A stretch of 64,000 nucleotides of DNA from Arion vulgaris. Lineage: Eukaryota; Mollusca; Gastropoda; Stylommatophora; Arionidae. The stretch covers positions 24,817,176 to 24,881,175 of the forward strand of contig CM036771.1 of NCBI GenBank assembly GCA_020796225.1, read 5' to 3'. Below are positions 1 to 10,724 of this stretch, one piece after another. The notes beneath the pieces were generated by a model, which made no database searches, was not told where the DNA came from, and saw only the letters and a program-made list of their open reading frames with translations. Each line of letters starts with the position of its first letter. The stretch's first letter is position 1. Made by a program: the position numbers and the translations under genes.

Positions 1-484
1 TGTTGATAGGATACTGTGTTGATAGGATACCATGTTGATAGGATACCGTGTTGATAGGATACCGTGTTGATAGGATACTGTGTTGATAGGATATACCATG
101 TTGATAGGATACCATGTTGATAGGATACCATGTTGATAGGATACCATGTTGATAGGATACCGTGTTGATAGGATACCGTGTTGATAGGATACCGTGTTGA
201 TAGGATACCATGTTGATAGGATACCGTGTTGATAGGATACCGTGTTGATAGGATACCGTGTTGATAGGATACCGTGTTGATAGGATACCGTGTTGATAGG
301 ATACCGTGTTGATAGGATACCGTGTTGATAGGATACTGTGTTGATAGGATACCGTGTTGATAGGATACCGTGTTGATAGGATACTGTGTTGATAGGATAC
401 CGTGTTGATAGGATACCGTGTTGATAGGATACCGTGTTGATAGGATACCATGTTGATAGGATACCATGTTGATAGGATACCGTG
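1..484. repeat. 16-bp minisatellite, truncated by window start
   Basis: About 30 head-to-tail copies of a 16-bp unit, TGTTGATAGGATACCG, with CCG/CCA/CTG variation at the last bases and one unit lengthened to GGATATACC near base 91. It stops abruptly at GATTCTATTC. The left end lies outside the window, so true length is unknown. It has no coding character. Confidence 0.97.
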
Positions 485-1079
485 ATTCTATTCTTAGTTA
501 CCAAGAATACCAACAAATTAAACAACTAACAAACAGTATGGAAAAGAACAAATAAAAAAATCCAAAGATCAGAATACTAAGAGCATGCCTATTCAAGTGA
601 CAACGTCTGAAAGGAAAATATGGATATTTAACAAGGTATTAGAAAAGCATGCATTCATCAAATTACAGTTTATTTCACATTTCTAAATCCACGTATGCGG
701 GAGGTTGGCTGGTCAGTTTCCTATCTCATTTGTTGAACGTGAATCTCGTGAATTTAGTCCTATCGATATAAGGGAAGACTGCAATAAAACTATAAACTAT
801 GTAGCAATTGTGAACCACGTTAAAACAAAATACTGTAGTTTCGTTAAAACAAAATACTGTAGTTTTACAAAGTACAAAAACAATAACAATACACAATGAC
901 GTTTCGACCAAGAGGCATTTATTGGAAATGGATTTAACCCTCAACCTTTTTAGTTCGATTCGAAAGAAACATAAGTTTGATATGCTGCTATTACACTCCA
1001 TCAGCTAACAATCCAGTATTATTTATATATAATTTGGTGTCCTAATATCACATATTCTCTATACATTCTATAGCAGCAA
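485..1079. other. Unassigned AT-rich stretch
   Basis: No recognisable gene. A direct duplication of GTTAAAACAAAATACTGTAG lies at about 819-863. Bases 870-925 resemble sequences near 17,050 and 35,910 (AACAATAACAAT followed by ACGTTTCG). The small open frames on both strands have no family character. Confidence 0.5.
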
Positions 1080-1480
1080 AACCTGGACGTTGATATCAAA
1101 CAACAGAAGAAAACTAGTCCCGATATAAATAAAGTGGCTACGCAGAACTCTGGAAGTATCAAGAAAAGATTGATTTAAGAATGACAACATCAGGAAAACG
1201 GTAATAGGACATCAGTACTGAACATCATTAAGAAACATCAAATTCTATAGTACGGCCAGATAACCAGATTACCAACATGCAGTGCCCCTTAACTATCAAT
1301 GCTATTCCGACACAGTAGATAAATGCAAAAAATCGTCGACGAAAAAGATGGACCACAGAAATAACACCGACAATGAAAGACACAAAGCGCACACAAGAGT
1401 TGATCATTGAAATTATCCAGACGATATGAGACAAAACTTGTATAAAGATAAGAAGAAAAGACGGAACTGTATGTGGAAAC
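1080..1480 (+). mobile_element. Decayed LINE 3' end (RTE-like C-terminus)
   Basis: Read across several frames, the plus strand resembles the C-terminal tail of RTE-like ORF2 proteins: a Lys-Thr-Trp-Thr start, an Arg/Lys-rich block near 1330-1350, then a Trp-Thr-x-Glu-Ile-Thr type stretch. The same tail is better preserved at 21,290-21,650 and, on the minus strand, at 55,250-55,440. Stops and frameshifts make it a dead fragment. The clade assignment is inferred from this internal comparison. Confidence 0.45.
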
Positions 1481-1547
1481 AGGAAGCAATGAAGTAAATC
1501 CTTCGCCTGTAGACCAATGTTTAAAAATAAATCTAGTAATTGGTTAT

Positions 1548-3325
1548 TGTTATTGGTTATTGGTTACTAAACTGACGTCATTGCACTCCGGGCAAACCCA
1601 TAGGTGCTCAGTCTCCCCAACAGATATCGAAGAGTATGCATACTGATGGTTCCTGTGGCTCGCTGATTAAACACACTCTCACTCTGCCTCTCAGGCATCC
1701 AGTTCGACTTGAACAAAGGGTAATTCCAAACTGCTTAAATCGATTGATTCTTTGATGATTAAATTGATCGATTCAACATCGATTTTAGTGTCCTCATCCA
1801 ACAGAGAGTCTCGAAGAGACCGAAGAATATCCCCTTATCCATCTTCAACTCCCCAACAATCGATGCTGTTGATGCAAGCCTGTCCGCTCTCTCATTACCG
1901 TAAACACCCGATGCCCAGGACAGTATATCCACGTAAGCCGCTGGGGGTTAGAAACTTCTATAGACGACATCCACTCATACCGAAACCTGCCCTTCTGGAT
2001 CTTGTGAAGCATCGACTGAGAGTCAGATACAACAACTGCCCCAGTAAATGAAGTCCCAGAAATCCAATGGAGGGCAGCAGTAACGGCCTCAACCTCCATC
2101 CTCATACTAGAAGTAGTTGGCCTGTATGCCCCACTTCGCTCTGCAACAACCCTACCATGCGCATTAGCCAAGAAACCCCAGCCGGATTTCTCACCACGTT
2201 GAACCGACCCATCGGTATATACAACAACATCATCATCCCTTGCATTATCTTCTATCAGCTGCTTAACTGCGAGATCAGCCTTCATGTTGCCCCAATCTCT
2301 ACATTCTCTTCCAAGAGTAATGATAACGTTGAGATAGTTCATCATGCTTCCATCTGTTGGGATCCATTCTTCCCCTTTTGGTAGAATCGCAACCGTAGTC
2401 ACCTGGCCAATCGTTCTCTCAGCCTGGGCCATCCACGACATGCCACGCTTGATTCTCGTGCCCTTAACATCATTAGTGTTCTTGTGAAGTGGATGTCTCT
2501 TATCCGAAGTAACCCGCAGATATGCCTTGGTTTGGGCGATTGCATGACGGAGCGTAGTGACAGAAGGCCAAGCATATATCTCATCTTCACAATGGGTGTA
2601 TCTCTAGTGCAGCCCAGAACTATACGCATACCTTCATTCTGAACCCGTTCGAGTCGTCCACATTGTGATCTTGATATCGTAAGAATTCCGAGTCCGTAAT
2701 CTACCACTGACATTACCAGTCGATCGAACAAAAGGGCAAGTAGTCTCTGCTCAAGGTGTGAGGCCACCATAACTTTGAGAGCCGCAAGACCACGCTTGCA
2801 CCGTTGTATCGTCTGTTCAATATGGTGTTTGAAATATAGACTACGATCAAAGGTTATTCCAAGATAGCGAAGCCTGTCTCTGCGCTCGATGGTATGTTCA
2901 TCAAAGATTACACAGGGTAGGTCAGCCTTGACGATGTGATTATTCAACGAGCACCACAACATACACGCTTTTCAGGATTGACCTGAGAGCGAGACTCTCT
3001 ACACCAACCAGAGATGGTACGCAATGTTTTCTGAATGTCGTCAACCATCTCTCGTCTATCTGACCCAGTCCTATATATTAAGATATCATCTGCAAATGTC
3101 AATGTCCGACCCAATCCGGTTGGCTGAATTTTAGCTACATTTGCGGTGTAAATATTAAACAACACGGGTGATAGAGGAGAACCCTGGGGTAATCCCGGCA
3201 TATACGAGCAGGATCCGATGTCCATGTTCCTAAACGGAGTGCAACTGTTCTCTCCATTAAAGAAGCAGCTATCCAGTTTACCAGCCAAGGATTAACTTTA
3301 CATTTAATCAAAGAGCGCACCATTA
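1548..3325 (-). mobile_element. 5'-truncated I-like LINE (RT + RNase H + C-terminal CPxC motif)
   Basis: The retrotransposon reads right to left. It begins inside the RT palm at about 3325, beside an (ATT)n stretch, and ends near 1548 in a TTATTG-rich tail. After the RNase H domain its sense strand encodes a short conserved end, HLWVCPECNDVS, near 1580-1615, a possible zinc-binding motif. The same ending recurs at 31,930 (HLWICPEC), 54,000 (HILTCPVC) and 41,320 (HEWECPMC), which defines one local LINE family. Several frameshifts separate the coding blocks, so the copy is inactive. Confidence 0.85.
1845..3323 (-). pseudogene. RT-RNase H polyprotein remnant of the I-like LINE
   Basis: Three minus-strand blocks in different frames. 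Block 1 (3323-2944) carries RT motif B, GLPQGSPLSPVLFNIYTA, and motif C, FADDILIY, at about 3085-3096, so both catalytic Asp of motif C are present. Block 2 (2962-2399) is the thumb/connection region, with RLRYLGITFD. Block 3 (2441-1845) is RNase H: YTDGSV (first Asp) near 2210, a MEVEAVTAAL helix (Glu), VVSDSQS (Asp), and CPGH followed by a one-base shift near 1905, after which GVYGNERADRLAS continues in another frame. The RNase H places it in the I/R1/Jockey-type groups rather than RTE. It would copy its own RNA at a nicked target if intact. It lacks an endonuclease and ORF1 here. Confidence 0.85.
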
Positions 3326-3334
3326 TTATTATCT

Positions 3335-3550
3335 AGTAATTACCTTCTTTCAGAGAATCCAGTAATTACCTCCTCTCAGAGAATCCAGTAATTACCTTCT
3401 CTCAGAGAATCCAGTAATTACCTCCTCTCAGAGAATCCAGTAATTACATTCTCTCAGAGAATCCAGTAATTACCTTCTCTCAGAGAATCCAGTAATTACC
3501 TTCTCTCAGAGAATCCAGTAATTACCTTCTCTCAGAGAATACAGTAATTA
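3335..3550. repeat. 26-bp minisatellite
   Basis: Eight copies of a 26-bp unit (AGTAATTACC then TTCTCTCAGAGAATCC), with TTC/CTC variation. It starts ten bases beyond the 5'-truncation point of the LINE at 3325. Confidence 0.95.
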
Positions 3551-3572
3551 ACTTATTATCTCTCAAAAAATG

Positions 3573-3692
3573 AACTCCTTACGAAGAATCTACAAATAAA
3601 CTCCTTACGAAGAATCTACAAATGAATTCCTTGCGAAAAATTTACAAATTAACTCCTTACGAAGAATCCAGTAATTAACTCTTTAAGGAAAA
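3573..3692. repeat. 25-bp minisatellite, about 4-5 copies
   Basis: Diverged tandem copies of AACTCCTTACGAAGAATC plus TACAAAT. The last copy reverts to CAGTAATTAACT, the motif of the neighbouring 26-bp array, which suggests the two arrays share an origin. Confidence 0.85.
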
Positions 3693-4335
3693 TTCCATTT
3701 TTTGATTCTCTTACTTTTTTTTAGTCAAGACAAAAACGCCTTGTTGTATGAACCGGAAACGAACACACTTCAGAGCGTGTAATATGAACCCGCACAAACA
3801 TTTCGTACAGATAGAATACTCAACATTGCGCACACATAAAACATATACGAAGTAGTCTAAACATTTCGTCAGAAAATACTTAACTTTCCAGCTCATTGTA
3901 AATAAAAAAAGAAAGTGTATGTTAAAAAAACACGTGAAGAAAGGTAGCAAACAAATACAATAACCACAATGTAAAAAAAAGACAGCCGAAAACATTGGAA
4001 ATAAAATCGTTCCTCTACAGGCCATCTTCAAGTATATAAGCTTGTTCTCTTATTGCTTTCTGTGAATGCTATTTAAAAACTCACTATGCCATGACGAAAA
4101 GAAATATTGTGTAGTTGTGTGTGTTCTATCCTGAACAAAACAATTCATAGCTTGAAAAAGACAACATAGTGAATAAAGATGTTAACCAGACTTGAGCACT
4201 GGGACATTTACCTGTCCAGAACGGCTTCAAATGTTATTTTGCTTTCTTTGTTCCATCTGGTAGAAAAGTTTGCCAGAGTCACAGGAAAGAAATAACGTCT
4301 TCTGATTTCTTGGTTAGAATAAAGATGGGTTTGTT
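3693..4335. other. No recognisable gene
   Basis: AT-rich sequence. A minus-strand open frame of 106 codons (3711-4031) is rich in Phe/Cys/Leu and has no detectable family, splice or domain signature. I treat it as chance. Confidence 0.4.
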
Positions 4336-5085
4336 TTTCAAGTTAGTTTGTTGTTGAGATTAAGTGTGTAGTTGAGACAAAGTTAGTTTGTTGTTGAGAT
4401 TAAGTTTGTAATTGAGACAAAGTTAGTTTGTTGTTGAGTATACGTTAATACCAAGTTTGTCTGATTTTGTAAACCAAGTTAGTGTGATGCTGAGACATAG
4501 CTATAGCGTACCTGATATTGAGACAAAAATTAGCCTAAAGATGAGAACAAATCAGCTTGATGTTGAGAACATATCGAGCCTAATACTGCAAAGAAGCTAA
4601 CCCGAAGTTGAGAATAAATCACCCTGGTGCTGAGATCAAGTTAGCCTGATATTGAGTCAAGTTAGGTTTAATGTTGAGCCACGTTAACCTTCTATTGAGT
4701 CAAGTTAGACTTAATGTTGAACCACATTAGCTTGATGTTGAGAATAATTTAATTTAGCCTGATATTTAAATTAATTTAACCTGCTGTTGAGAACAAGTTA
4801 GCCCGATGTTGAGAAAAAGTTATCCGATGTTGCAAATAAGCTAACACAATGTTGAGAAGAAATTAACCTGTTGTTGCAACTACTTTAGCCTGTTATTTCA
4901 ATAAGTTAGCCTACTGCTTATCCAAGTTAGCCTGATGTTGAACCAAGCTAACCTACTGTTGAAACACTAATACAGAACGGTAAGACCAAGTTCTACTGAC
5001 AACTAGACCAAACTGTTCTTCATGTTCAGACCAAATTAGCATGCTGTTGACAAAAAGTTAATTTGTTGCTTAGAACAAATTAGTC
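4336..5085. repeat. Highly degenerate tandem repeat, unit about 20-30 bp
   Basis: A loose recurring pattern of AAGTTAG, a variable C/T-rich spacer, and TGATGTTGAGA runs the full length (for example near 4380, 4430, 4620, 4690, 4800 and 4930). Divergence is much greater than in the neighbouring arrays, so this is probably an old array. Confidence 0.75.
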
Positions 5086-5395
5086 TGTTTTGGAAACCAT
5101 CTTAATCTCTTACAGTTAATCTTCATTTCAACGAGAAATTCCACAAGGAAGTCGTTGGAAGCTTTCCTCGTATATTATTTCAATAACACAAGAAAGAAAA
5201 TAAAAAAAATAAAGTAGAAACACTCATCCAAAAATGTCTGACGTGAGTTGAAATGTTAACATGTCGAGAAAATATGTATAGAAAGATTACATTGAAACGG
5301 AACATTTGAAGCTAATTTTTCAAGACGTGAAAAATGAACATAATTCAAAGTTCATTATTTTGCAAAAATATACTAGACTTTAAGAGAACTTTACG

Positions 5396-5605
5396 CCCGC
5401 CTGTCCAGCGTGTTCGTAGCGCTTTGGACTACGGGTGACTAGCCCTATGTGAGTGCGGGTTCAATTCCGCAGGCTGGCACAAAAGCCACACGTTCACCAG
5501 ATTTACGGTGCTCGTGGCACTGAACCGAAGGGTTGCGATGTCCATGGCACCGAGCCGAAGAGTTGAAAAGCTCAAGTGCTTCTCAGGCACTTGGCAGGCG
5601 GGCAA
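5396..5605 (+). mobile_element. SINE-E copy with tRNA-like head
   Basis: A tRNA-like head at 5396-5480 has GGTTCAATTCC as the B-box near 5458. The body, ACCAGATTTACGGTGCTCG and GAACCGAAGGGTTGCGATG, is shared with a second copy at 26,928-27,120. The ends carry a short inverted match (GCCCGCCTG near 5394, CAGGCGGGC near 5591), possibly by chance. It is non-coding. If it is a SINE it would rely on a LINE in trans. Confidence 0.7.
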
Positions 5606-5712
5606 TTGCTACTGCAGATAAAGTACACATTCCGAGTCCTATAACGTTGTGAAAGAGCAGATGAAACAGAAGACAAGATAGAAAAAGCAGGGATAGAATA
5701 TTTCTATATATA

Positions 5713-8197
5713 ACAAGAACAGAGAAACGTATCATGGTACCAAGAAGAGAGAAACGTATCATGATACCAAGAACAGAGAAACGTATCATGGTACCAAGAA
5801 GAGAGAAACGTATCATGATACCAAGAACAGAGAAACGTATCATGGTACCAAGAAGAGAGAAACGTATCATGGTACCAAGAACAGAGAAACGTATCATGAT
5901 ACCAAGAACAGAGAAACGTATCATGGTACCAAGAAGAGAGAAACGTATCATGGTACCAAGAACAGAGAAACGTATCATGGTACCAAGAAGAGAGAAACGT
6001 ATCATGGTACCAAGAACAGAGAAACGTATCATGATACCAAGAACAGAGAAACGTATCATGATACCAAGAACAGAGAAACGTATCATGATACCAAGAACAG
6101 AGAAACGTATCATGGTACCAAGAACAGAGAAACGTATCATGATACCAAGAACAGAGAAACGTATCATGATACCAAGAACAGAGAAACGTATCATGGTACC
6201 AAGAACAGAGAAACGTATCATGGTACCAAGAAGAGAGAAACGTATCATGATACCAAGAACAGAGAAACGTATCATGATACCAAGAAGAGAGAAACGTATC
6301 ATGGTACCAAGAAGAGAGAAACGTATCATGGTACCAAGAACAGAGAAACGTATCATGATACCAAGAAGAGAGAAACGTATCATGATACCAAGAAGAGAGA
6401 AACGTATCATGATACCAAGAAGAGAGAAACGTATCATGGTACCAAGAAGAGAGAAACGTATCATGATACCAAGAAGAGAGAAACGTATCATGATACCAAG
6501 AACAGAGAAACGTATCATGATACCAAGAAGAGAGAAACGTATCATGGTACCAAGAAGAGAGAAACGTATCATGGTACCAAGAACAGAGAAACGTATCATG
6601 GTACCAAGAAGAGAGAAACGTATCATGATACCAAGAACAGAGAAACGTATCATGGTACCAAGAGAGAGAACGTATCATGATACCAAGAACAGAGAAACGT
6701 ATCATGGTACCAAGAAGAGAGAAACGTATCATGGTACCAAGAACAGAGAAACGTATCATGATACCAAGAACAGAGAAACGTATCATGGTACCAAGAAGAG
6801 AGAAACGTATCATGGTACCAAGAACAGAGAAACGTATCATGGTACCAAGAAGAGAGAAACGTATCATGGTACCAAGAACAGAGAAACGTATCATGATACC
6901 AAGAACAGAGAAACGTATCATGATACCAAGAACAGAGAAACGTATCATGATACCAAGAACAGAGAAACGTATCATGGTACCAAGAACAGAGAAACGTATC
7001 ATGATACCAAGAACAGAGAAACGTATCATGATACCAAGAACAGAGAAACGTATCATGGTACCAAGAACAGAGAAACGTATCATGGTACCAAGAAGAGAGA
7101 AACGTATCATGATACCAAGAACAGAGAAACGTATCATGATACCAAGAAGAGAGAAACGTATCATGGTACCAAGAAGAGAGAAACGTATCATGGTACCAAG
7201 AACAGAGAAACGTATCATGATACCAAGAACAGAGAAACGTATCATGGTACCAAGAAGAGAGAAACGTATCATGGTACCAAGAAGAGAGAAACGTATCATG
7301 GTACCAAGAAGAGAGAAACGTATCATGATACCAAGAAGAGAGAAACGTATCATGATACCAAGAAGAGAGAAACGTATCATGGTACCAAGAAGAGAGAAAC
7401 GTATCATGATACCAAGAAGAGAGAAACGTATCATGATACCAAGAAGAGAGAAACGTATCATGGTACCAAGAAGAGAGAAACGTATCATGGTACCAAGAAC
7501 AGAGAAACGTATCATGATACCAAGAAGAGAGAAACGTATCATGATACCAAGAAGAGAGAAACGTATCATGATACCAAGAACAGAGAAACGTATCATGGTA
7601 CCAAGAAGAGAGAAACGTATCATGGTACCAAGAACAGAGAAACGTATCATGGTACCAAGAACAGAGAAACGTATCATGATACCAAGAACAGAGAAACGTA
7701 TCATGGTACCAAGAAGAGAGAAACGTATCATGGTACCAAGAAGAGAGAAACGTATCATGATACCAAGAACAGAGAAACGTATCATGGTACCAAGAAGAGA
7801 GAAACGTATCATTGTACCAAGAACAGAGAAACGTATCATGGTACCAAGAACAGAGAAACGTATCATGATACCAAGAACAGAGAAACGTATCATGGTACCA
7901 AGAAGAGAGAAACGTATCATGGTACCAAGAAGAGAGAAACGTATCATGATACCAAGAAGAGAGAAACGTATCATGGTACCAAGAAGAGAGAAACGTATCA
8001 TGATACCAAGAAGAGAGAAACGTATCATGATACCAAGAAGAGAGAAACGTATCATGGTACCAAGAAGAGAGAAACGTATCATGGTACCAAGAAGAGAGAA
8101 ACGTATCATGGTACCAAGAACAGAGAAACGTATCATGATACCAAGAACAGAGAAACGTATCATGGTACCAAGAAGAGAGAAACGTATCATGGTACTG
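5713..8197. repeat. 27-bp satellite, about 92 copies, with internal higher-order duplication
   Basis: The unit contains GTATCATGGTACCAAGAA followed by GAGAGAAAC. Two sites vary between units: ATGGTACC or ATGATACC, and AAGAAGAG or AAGAACAG. One unit near 6655-6672 is 2 bp short and shifts frame. The ATGATACC form makes the perfect 12-bp palindrome GTATCATGATAC. The unit is a multiple of three and lacks stops in several frames on both strands, which creates long artificial open frames (for example MVPRREKRI repeats). I do not consider these genes. Read as two-site variants, the order of 20 consecutive units at 5815-6354 is repeated exactly at 6677-7216. Confidence 0.97.
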
Positions 8198-8346
8198 TCT
8201 GAGAAATAAGAATGATTGGATATCATATACAACATTGAAAATAATAGACAAGGGAAAAATACTAAAGAAGACATTTTTAGAAGCAAAGTCTTCAATAAAA
8301 ATACGAAGAATAATAGAAAAATCCAAGTAAAGAAATCAAGAAGGTT

Positions 8347-9198
8347 GTGAGAGATGACAAAAGAATCTATGTGGAAAACCTTGCAGTACAGACAGAAGAA
8401 GCAGCACAAAAGTGGGAACAACAAAAGGGAACAAAATTGAAGAAAAAAAAACTAATAAGTAGTAAACATTACAGGATATCAGCCACGCTCATAAAGGATA
8501 CAAACAGAAAACTAATTAGTGGTAAACATTACAGGATATCAGCCAAGCTCATAAAGGATACAAACAGAAAACTAATAAGTGGTAAACATTACAGGATATC
8601 AACCACGCTCATAAAGGATACAAACAGAAAACTAATAAGTGGTAAACATTACAGGATATCAGCCAAGCTCATAAAGGATACAAACAGAAAACTAATAAGT
8701 GGTAAACATTACAGGATATCAGCCAAGCTCATAAAGGATACAAACAGAAAACTAATAAGTGGTAAACATTACAGGATATCAGCCAAGCTCATAAAGGATA
8801 CAAACAGAAAACTAATAAGTGGTAAACATTACAGGATATCAGCCAAGCTCATAAAGGATACAAACAGAAAACTAATAAGTGGTAAACATTACAGGATATC
8901 AGCCAAGCTCATAAAGGATACAAACAGAAAACTATTGACAATGGAAAAGGAACAAGAAATGCAACGGATGGAACATTTAAAAGAATTGCTAAACATACAA
9001 CCACCAACAGTAGTAGCAGATTTACCAGAACCAATAGAGGAACTAACAAATGATGATGTTGAAACACCCGTACTAGACGTTATCATTACAGCCGAAACAT
9101 CTCTAAGATTAGCTAAGCACCAGGGTATGATAATTTTAATGCGAAATTATTCCAAATTGAGCCATGACTCTCAGAAAATATACTGCTACCCTTGTTGA
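8347..9198 (+). pseudogene. Open frame of 283 codons: LINE linker with eight 20-residue repeats
   Basis: A continuous frame from ATG 8347. Residues 1-35 are a charged LINE-linker helix. About 36-195 are eight copies of KLISGKHYRISAKLIKDTNR with rare substitutions. Then comes KLLTMEKEQEMQRMEHLKEL, matching the segment that normally follows a single copy of this peptide in such LINEs. The frame is open only because the 60-bp unit keeps frame. There is no sign of a host gene (no signal peptide, partner gene or second exon that I could see). Expression is unknown. Confidence 0.7.
8451..8930 (+). repeat. 60-bp minisatellite, 8 copies, inside LINE coding sequence
   Basis: Exactly eight 60-bp units, each containing GGTAAACATTACAGGATATC and GCTCATAAAGGATACAAAC. 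Units 4-8 are almost identical and units 1-3 carry substitutions (AGTAGT, ATTAGT, ACCACG). Both flanks are LINE linker sequence in the same frame. Confidence 0.97.
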
Positions 9199-9206
9199 CA
9201 TCTATA

Positions 9207-9338
9207 TAGTTATTGGTAATTGGTTACTAACCTGACGTCATTGCACTCCCGGCAGACCCATAGGTGCTCAGTCTGCAGCAACATATATCGAAGAGTATGC
9301 ATACTATGCTTTTCGTGGCTCGCTAATTAAAAACTCTC
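9207..9338 (-). mobile_element. I-like LINE 3' end, antisense, left part of an interrupted copy
   Basis: Matches the 1548-1690 LINE tail: CTGACGTCATTGCACTCC, GGTGCTCAGTCT and GAAGAGTATGCATACT all recur. It breaks at about 9338 and resumes at 10,195. The interrupting Jockey-like element is flanked by near-identical AAA-ACTCTC sequence on both sides. Confidence 0.8.
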
Positions 9339-10194
9339 CTGAAGAATTCATAGCAACAGAGTACCCTGAAATAGCATGGACACACGTGTACACCAACGGA
9401 AAGGCAAAGAACGCGATTAGCGATGGAGGAGGAGGAATAGTGCTTAAACTCCCACGACAAGTGAAGGTCACGGAGGCGATAGCCACAGGAAGGTACTCTA
9501 ACAACTACCGTGCTGAGAAGGAGGTACTAAGAGTAACCGCTGAAATGACCCGAGAGAAAAGCATCGCTGCACACAACAAATTAGTGATATTCACGGATGC
9601 CCTGTCGGCCGTCAAATCATTCAAAAGCTCAACGGACACAGAGCTAAACGAGCTAAAAACGATACTCGGAGTACTAACAAACTCATTCAAACGCACAGTC
9701 ATACAGTGGATCGTATCGTACTGCAACATAAGGGGAAACGAAGAGGCAGACATACTAGCAAAGGCAGGAAGGCTACTGTCGAAGACTGATTACGAAATCA
9801 GCTACCAGGAGGCTAAAACAACCATCGGATGGCGATACAAAGAGAAGTTATCACAAGACCACCCTCAACACATCGTCAAAGATGGGTACTATGGTTTGTA
9901 CCGAAGAAAACAAGTTATTATATTCCGCCTCCGTACCGGTCATACCAGACACCGATACCACATGCATAACAAATTTTAAATTGGCACAACTGGCCTGTGC
10001 CACTGCGAGCAGACGGACATGACGGCAGATCACTTATTGCAACACTGTCCACTGTTAGCAGGCCTGAGAAACGAAACCTGGTCGGAAAATATTGACACTA
10101 AATGAGAAGCTGTACGGAGGGACGGAGTCCCTAATAACAACAGCAGAATTCATGTGAAAATCTGGTTCATCAGTCTAAACGGTGATCACGAGAG
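9339..10194 (+). mobile_element. 5'-truncated Jockey-like LINE (RNase H and 3' end), nested insertion
   Basis: The insertion is bounded by AAAAACTCTC (9329-9338) and AAACACTCTC (10,195-10,204), a 9/10 match that is a plausible target duplication. The inserted sequence starts inside ORF2, upstream of RNase H, and ends with ATCTGGTTCATCAG...GTGATCACGAGAG. A related 3' end occurs at 62,473-62,520 (ATCTGGTACATCAG...GTGATCGCGAGAG). Confidence 0.8.
9345..10130 (+). pseudogene. RNase H and C-terminal zinc-knuckle remnant of Jockey-like LINE
   Basis: An open frame runs to 9979, then a frameshift. RNase H motifs in order: VYTNGKA near 9390 (Asn where the first catalytic Asp is expected), NNYRAEKEVLRVTAE (Glu), LVIFTDALSAVKSF (Asp) and RGNEEADILAKAG (last Asp). 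Next is FRLRTGHTRHRYHMH near 9930, and in the shifted frame a Cys-x-Cys...HLLQHCP knuckle near 10,000-10,050. The Asp-to-Asn change and the frameshift indicate an inactive copy. The same protein end is found antisense at 38,760-39,170. Confidence 0.85.
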
Positions 10195-10305
10195 AAACAC
10201 TCTCATCACTCTGCCCCTCAGGCATCCAGTTCTACTTGTACAACGGGTAATTCCATATTGCTTAAACCGCTGGCTCGATTCAACATCTACTTTTGTGTAG
10301 TCGTT
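10195..10305 (-). mobile_element. I-like LINE 3' end, antisense, right part of the interrupted copy
   Basis: Resumes the sequence broken at 9338: CTCAGGCATCCAGTTCTACT and GGGTAATTCCA align with 1692-1730 of the LINE at 1548. It ends before an antisense SINE-F. Confidence 0.75.
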
Positions 10306-10309
10306 ATGT

Positions 10310-10548
10310 TGGGTAAGACGGTATATTGGGTAGGACGGTGTTAGGCCCGTCTCTTTCATTGACCGTCGGCACACGATGGCCGTCCGCCTTTACTTCCCAG
10401 TGCTTTTTCTTGTACCCAATTAAGGCTGGGTCGATCTGAGAGGCATTACAATCGGAAAAAATATTTCACGCCCACAGGGAAATTGAACCCGGACCATAGC
10501 ATAAGAAGCGAGTTTACTAACAACTACGCTACTGCGGCTCTCCTGAAT
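10310..10548 (-). mobile_element. SINE-F copy with tRNA-like head
   Basis: On the minus strand the head, GCAGTAGCGTAGTTGTTAGT (A-box region), leads to a B-box, GGGTTCAATTTCCC, near 10,480. The body contains AAGCACTGGGAAGTAAAGGC and ATCGTGTGCCGACGG. A second copy lies at 18,940-19,160 and a head-only piece at 49,876. It is tRNA-derived by these boxes but not a tRNA gene, because the stems are not closed. Confidence 0.8.
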
Positions 10549-10724
10549 CTTCATTACGGTTTCATTATAATCATTTAAGCTTTTTATTTTTGTAGTCGTC
10601 AACCCGCAACTTCGGAAGGCGTTCCCGAAAAAACAATATGCAGAAACAGGGTTTGATGGCTTACTTGTCTGTACTAGACACCTGACTCGTACAATGAACT
10701 TACATTTTAAGGCGCAGATCTCAT

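Larger units (their letters stand above)
8290..9200 (+). mobile_element. LINE ORF2 endonuclease-RT linker with in-frame 60-bp amplification
   Basis: The plus strand encodes the linker that precedes the RT domain in RTE/CR1-like ORF2 proteins. A KEIKKVVRDDKRIYVENLA start near 8320-8390 leads to MEHLKELLNIQPP near 8970 and LPEPIEELTNDD. Past 9085 the frame is broken, but the neighbouring frame keeps KAPG and a LLPL-type stretch to about 9195. The element is cut off at 9200, where an antisense I-like LINE tail begins. No EN or RT catalytic motif is left. Confidence 0.75.

Noticed and set aside
5583..8424. Open frames of 356-906 codons on both strands over the 27-bp satellite (MIRFSVLGT, MVPRREKRI, YHDTFLSSW repeats)
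   Set aside because: The 27-bp unit is a multiple of three and has no stop in these frames, so all stay open together on both strands. No flanking exon, start context or conserved domain supports a protein.
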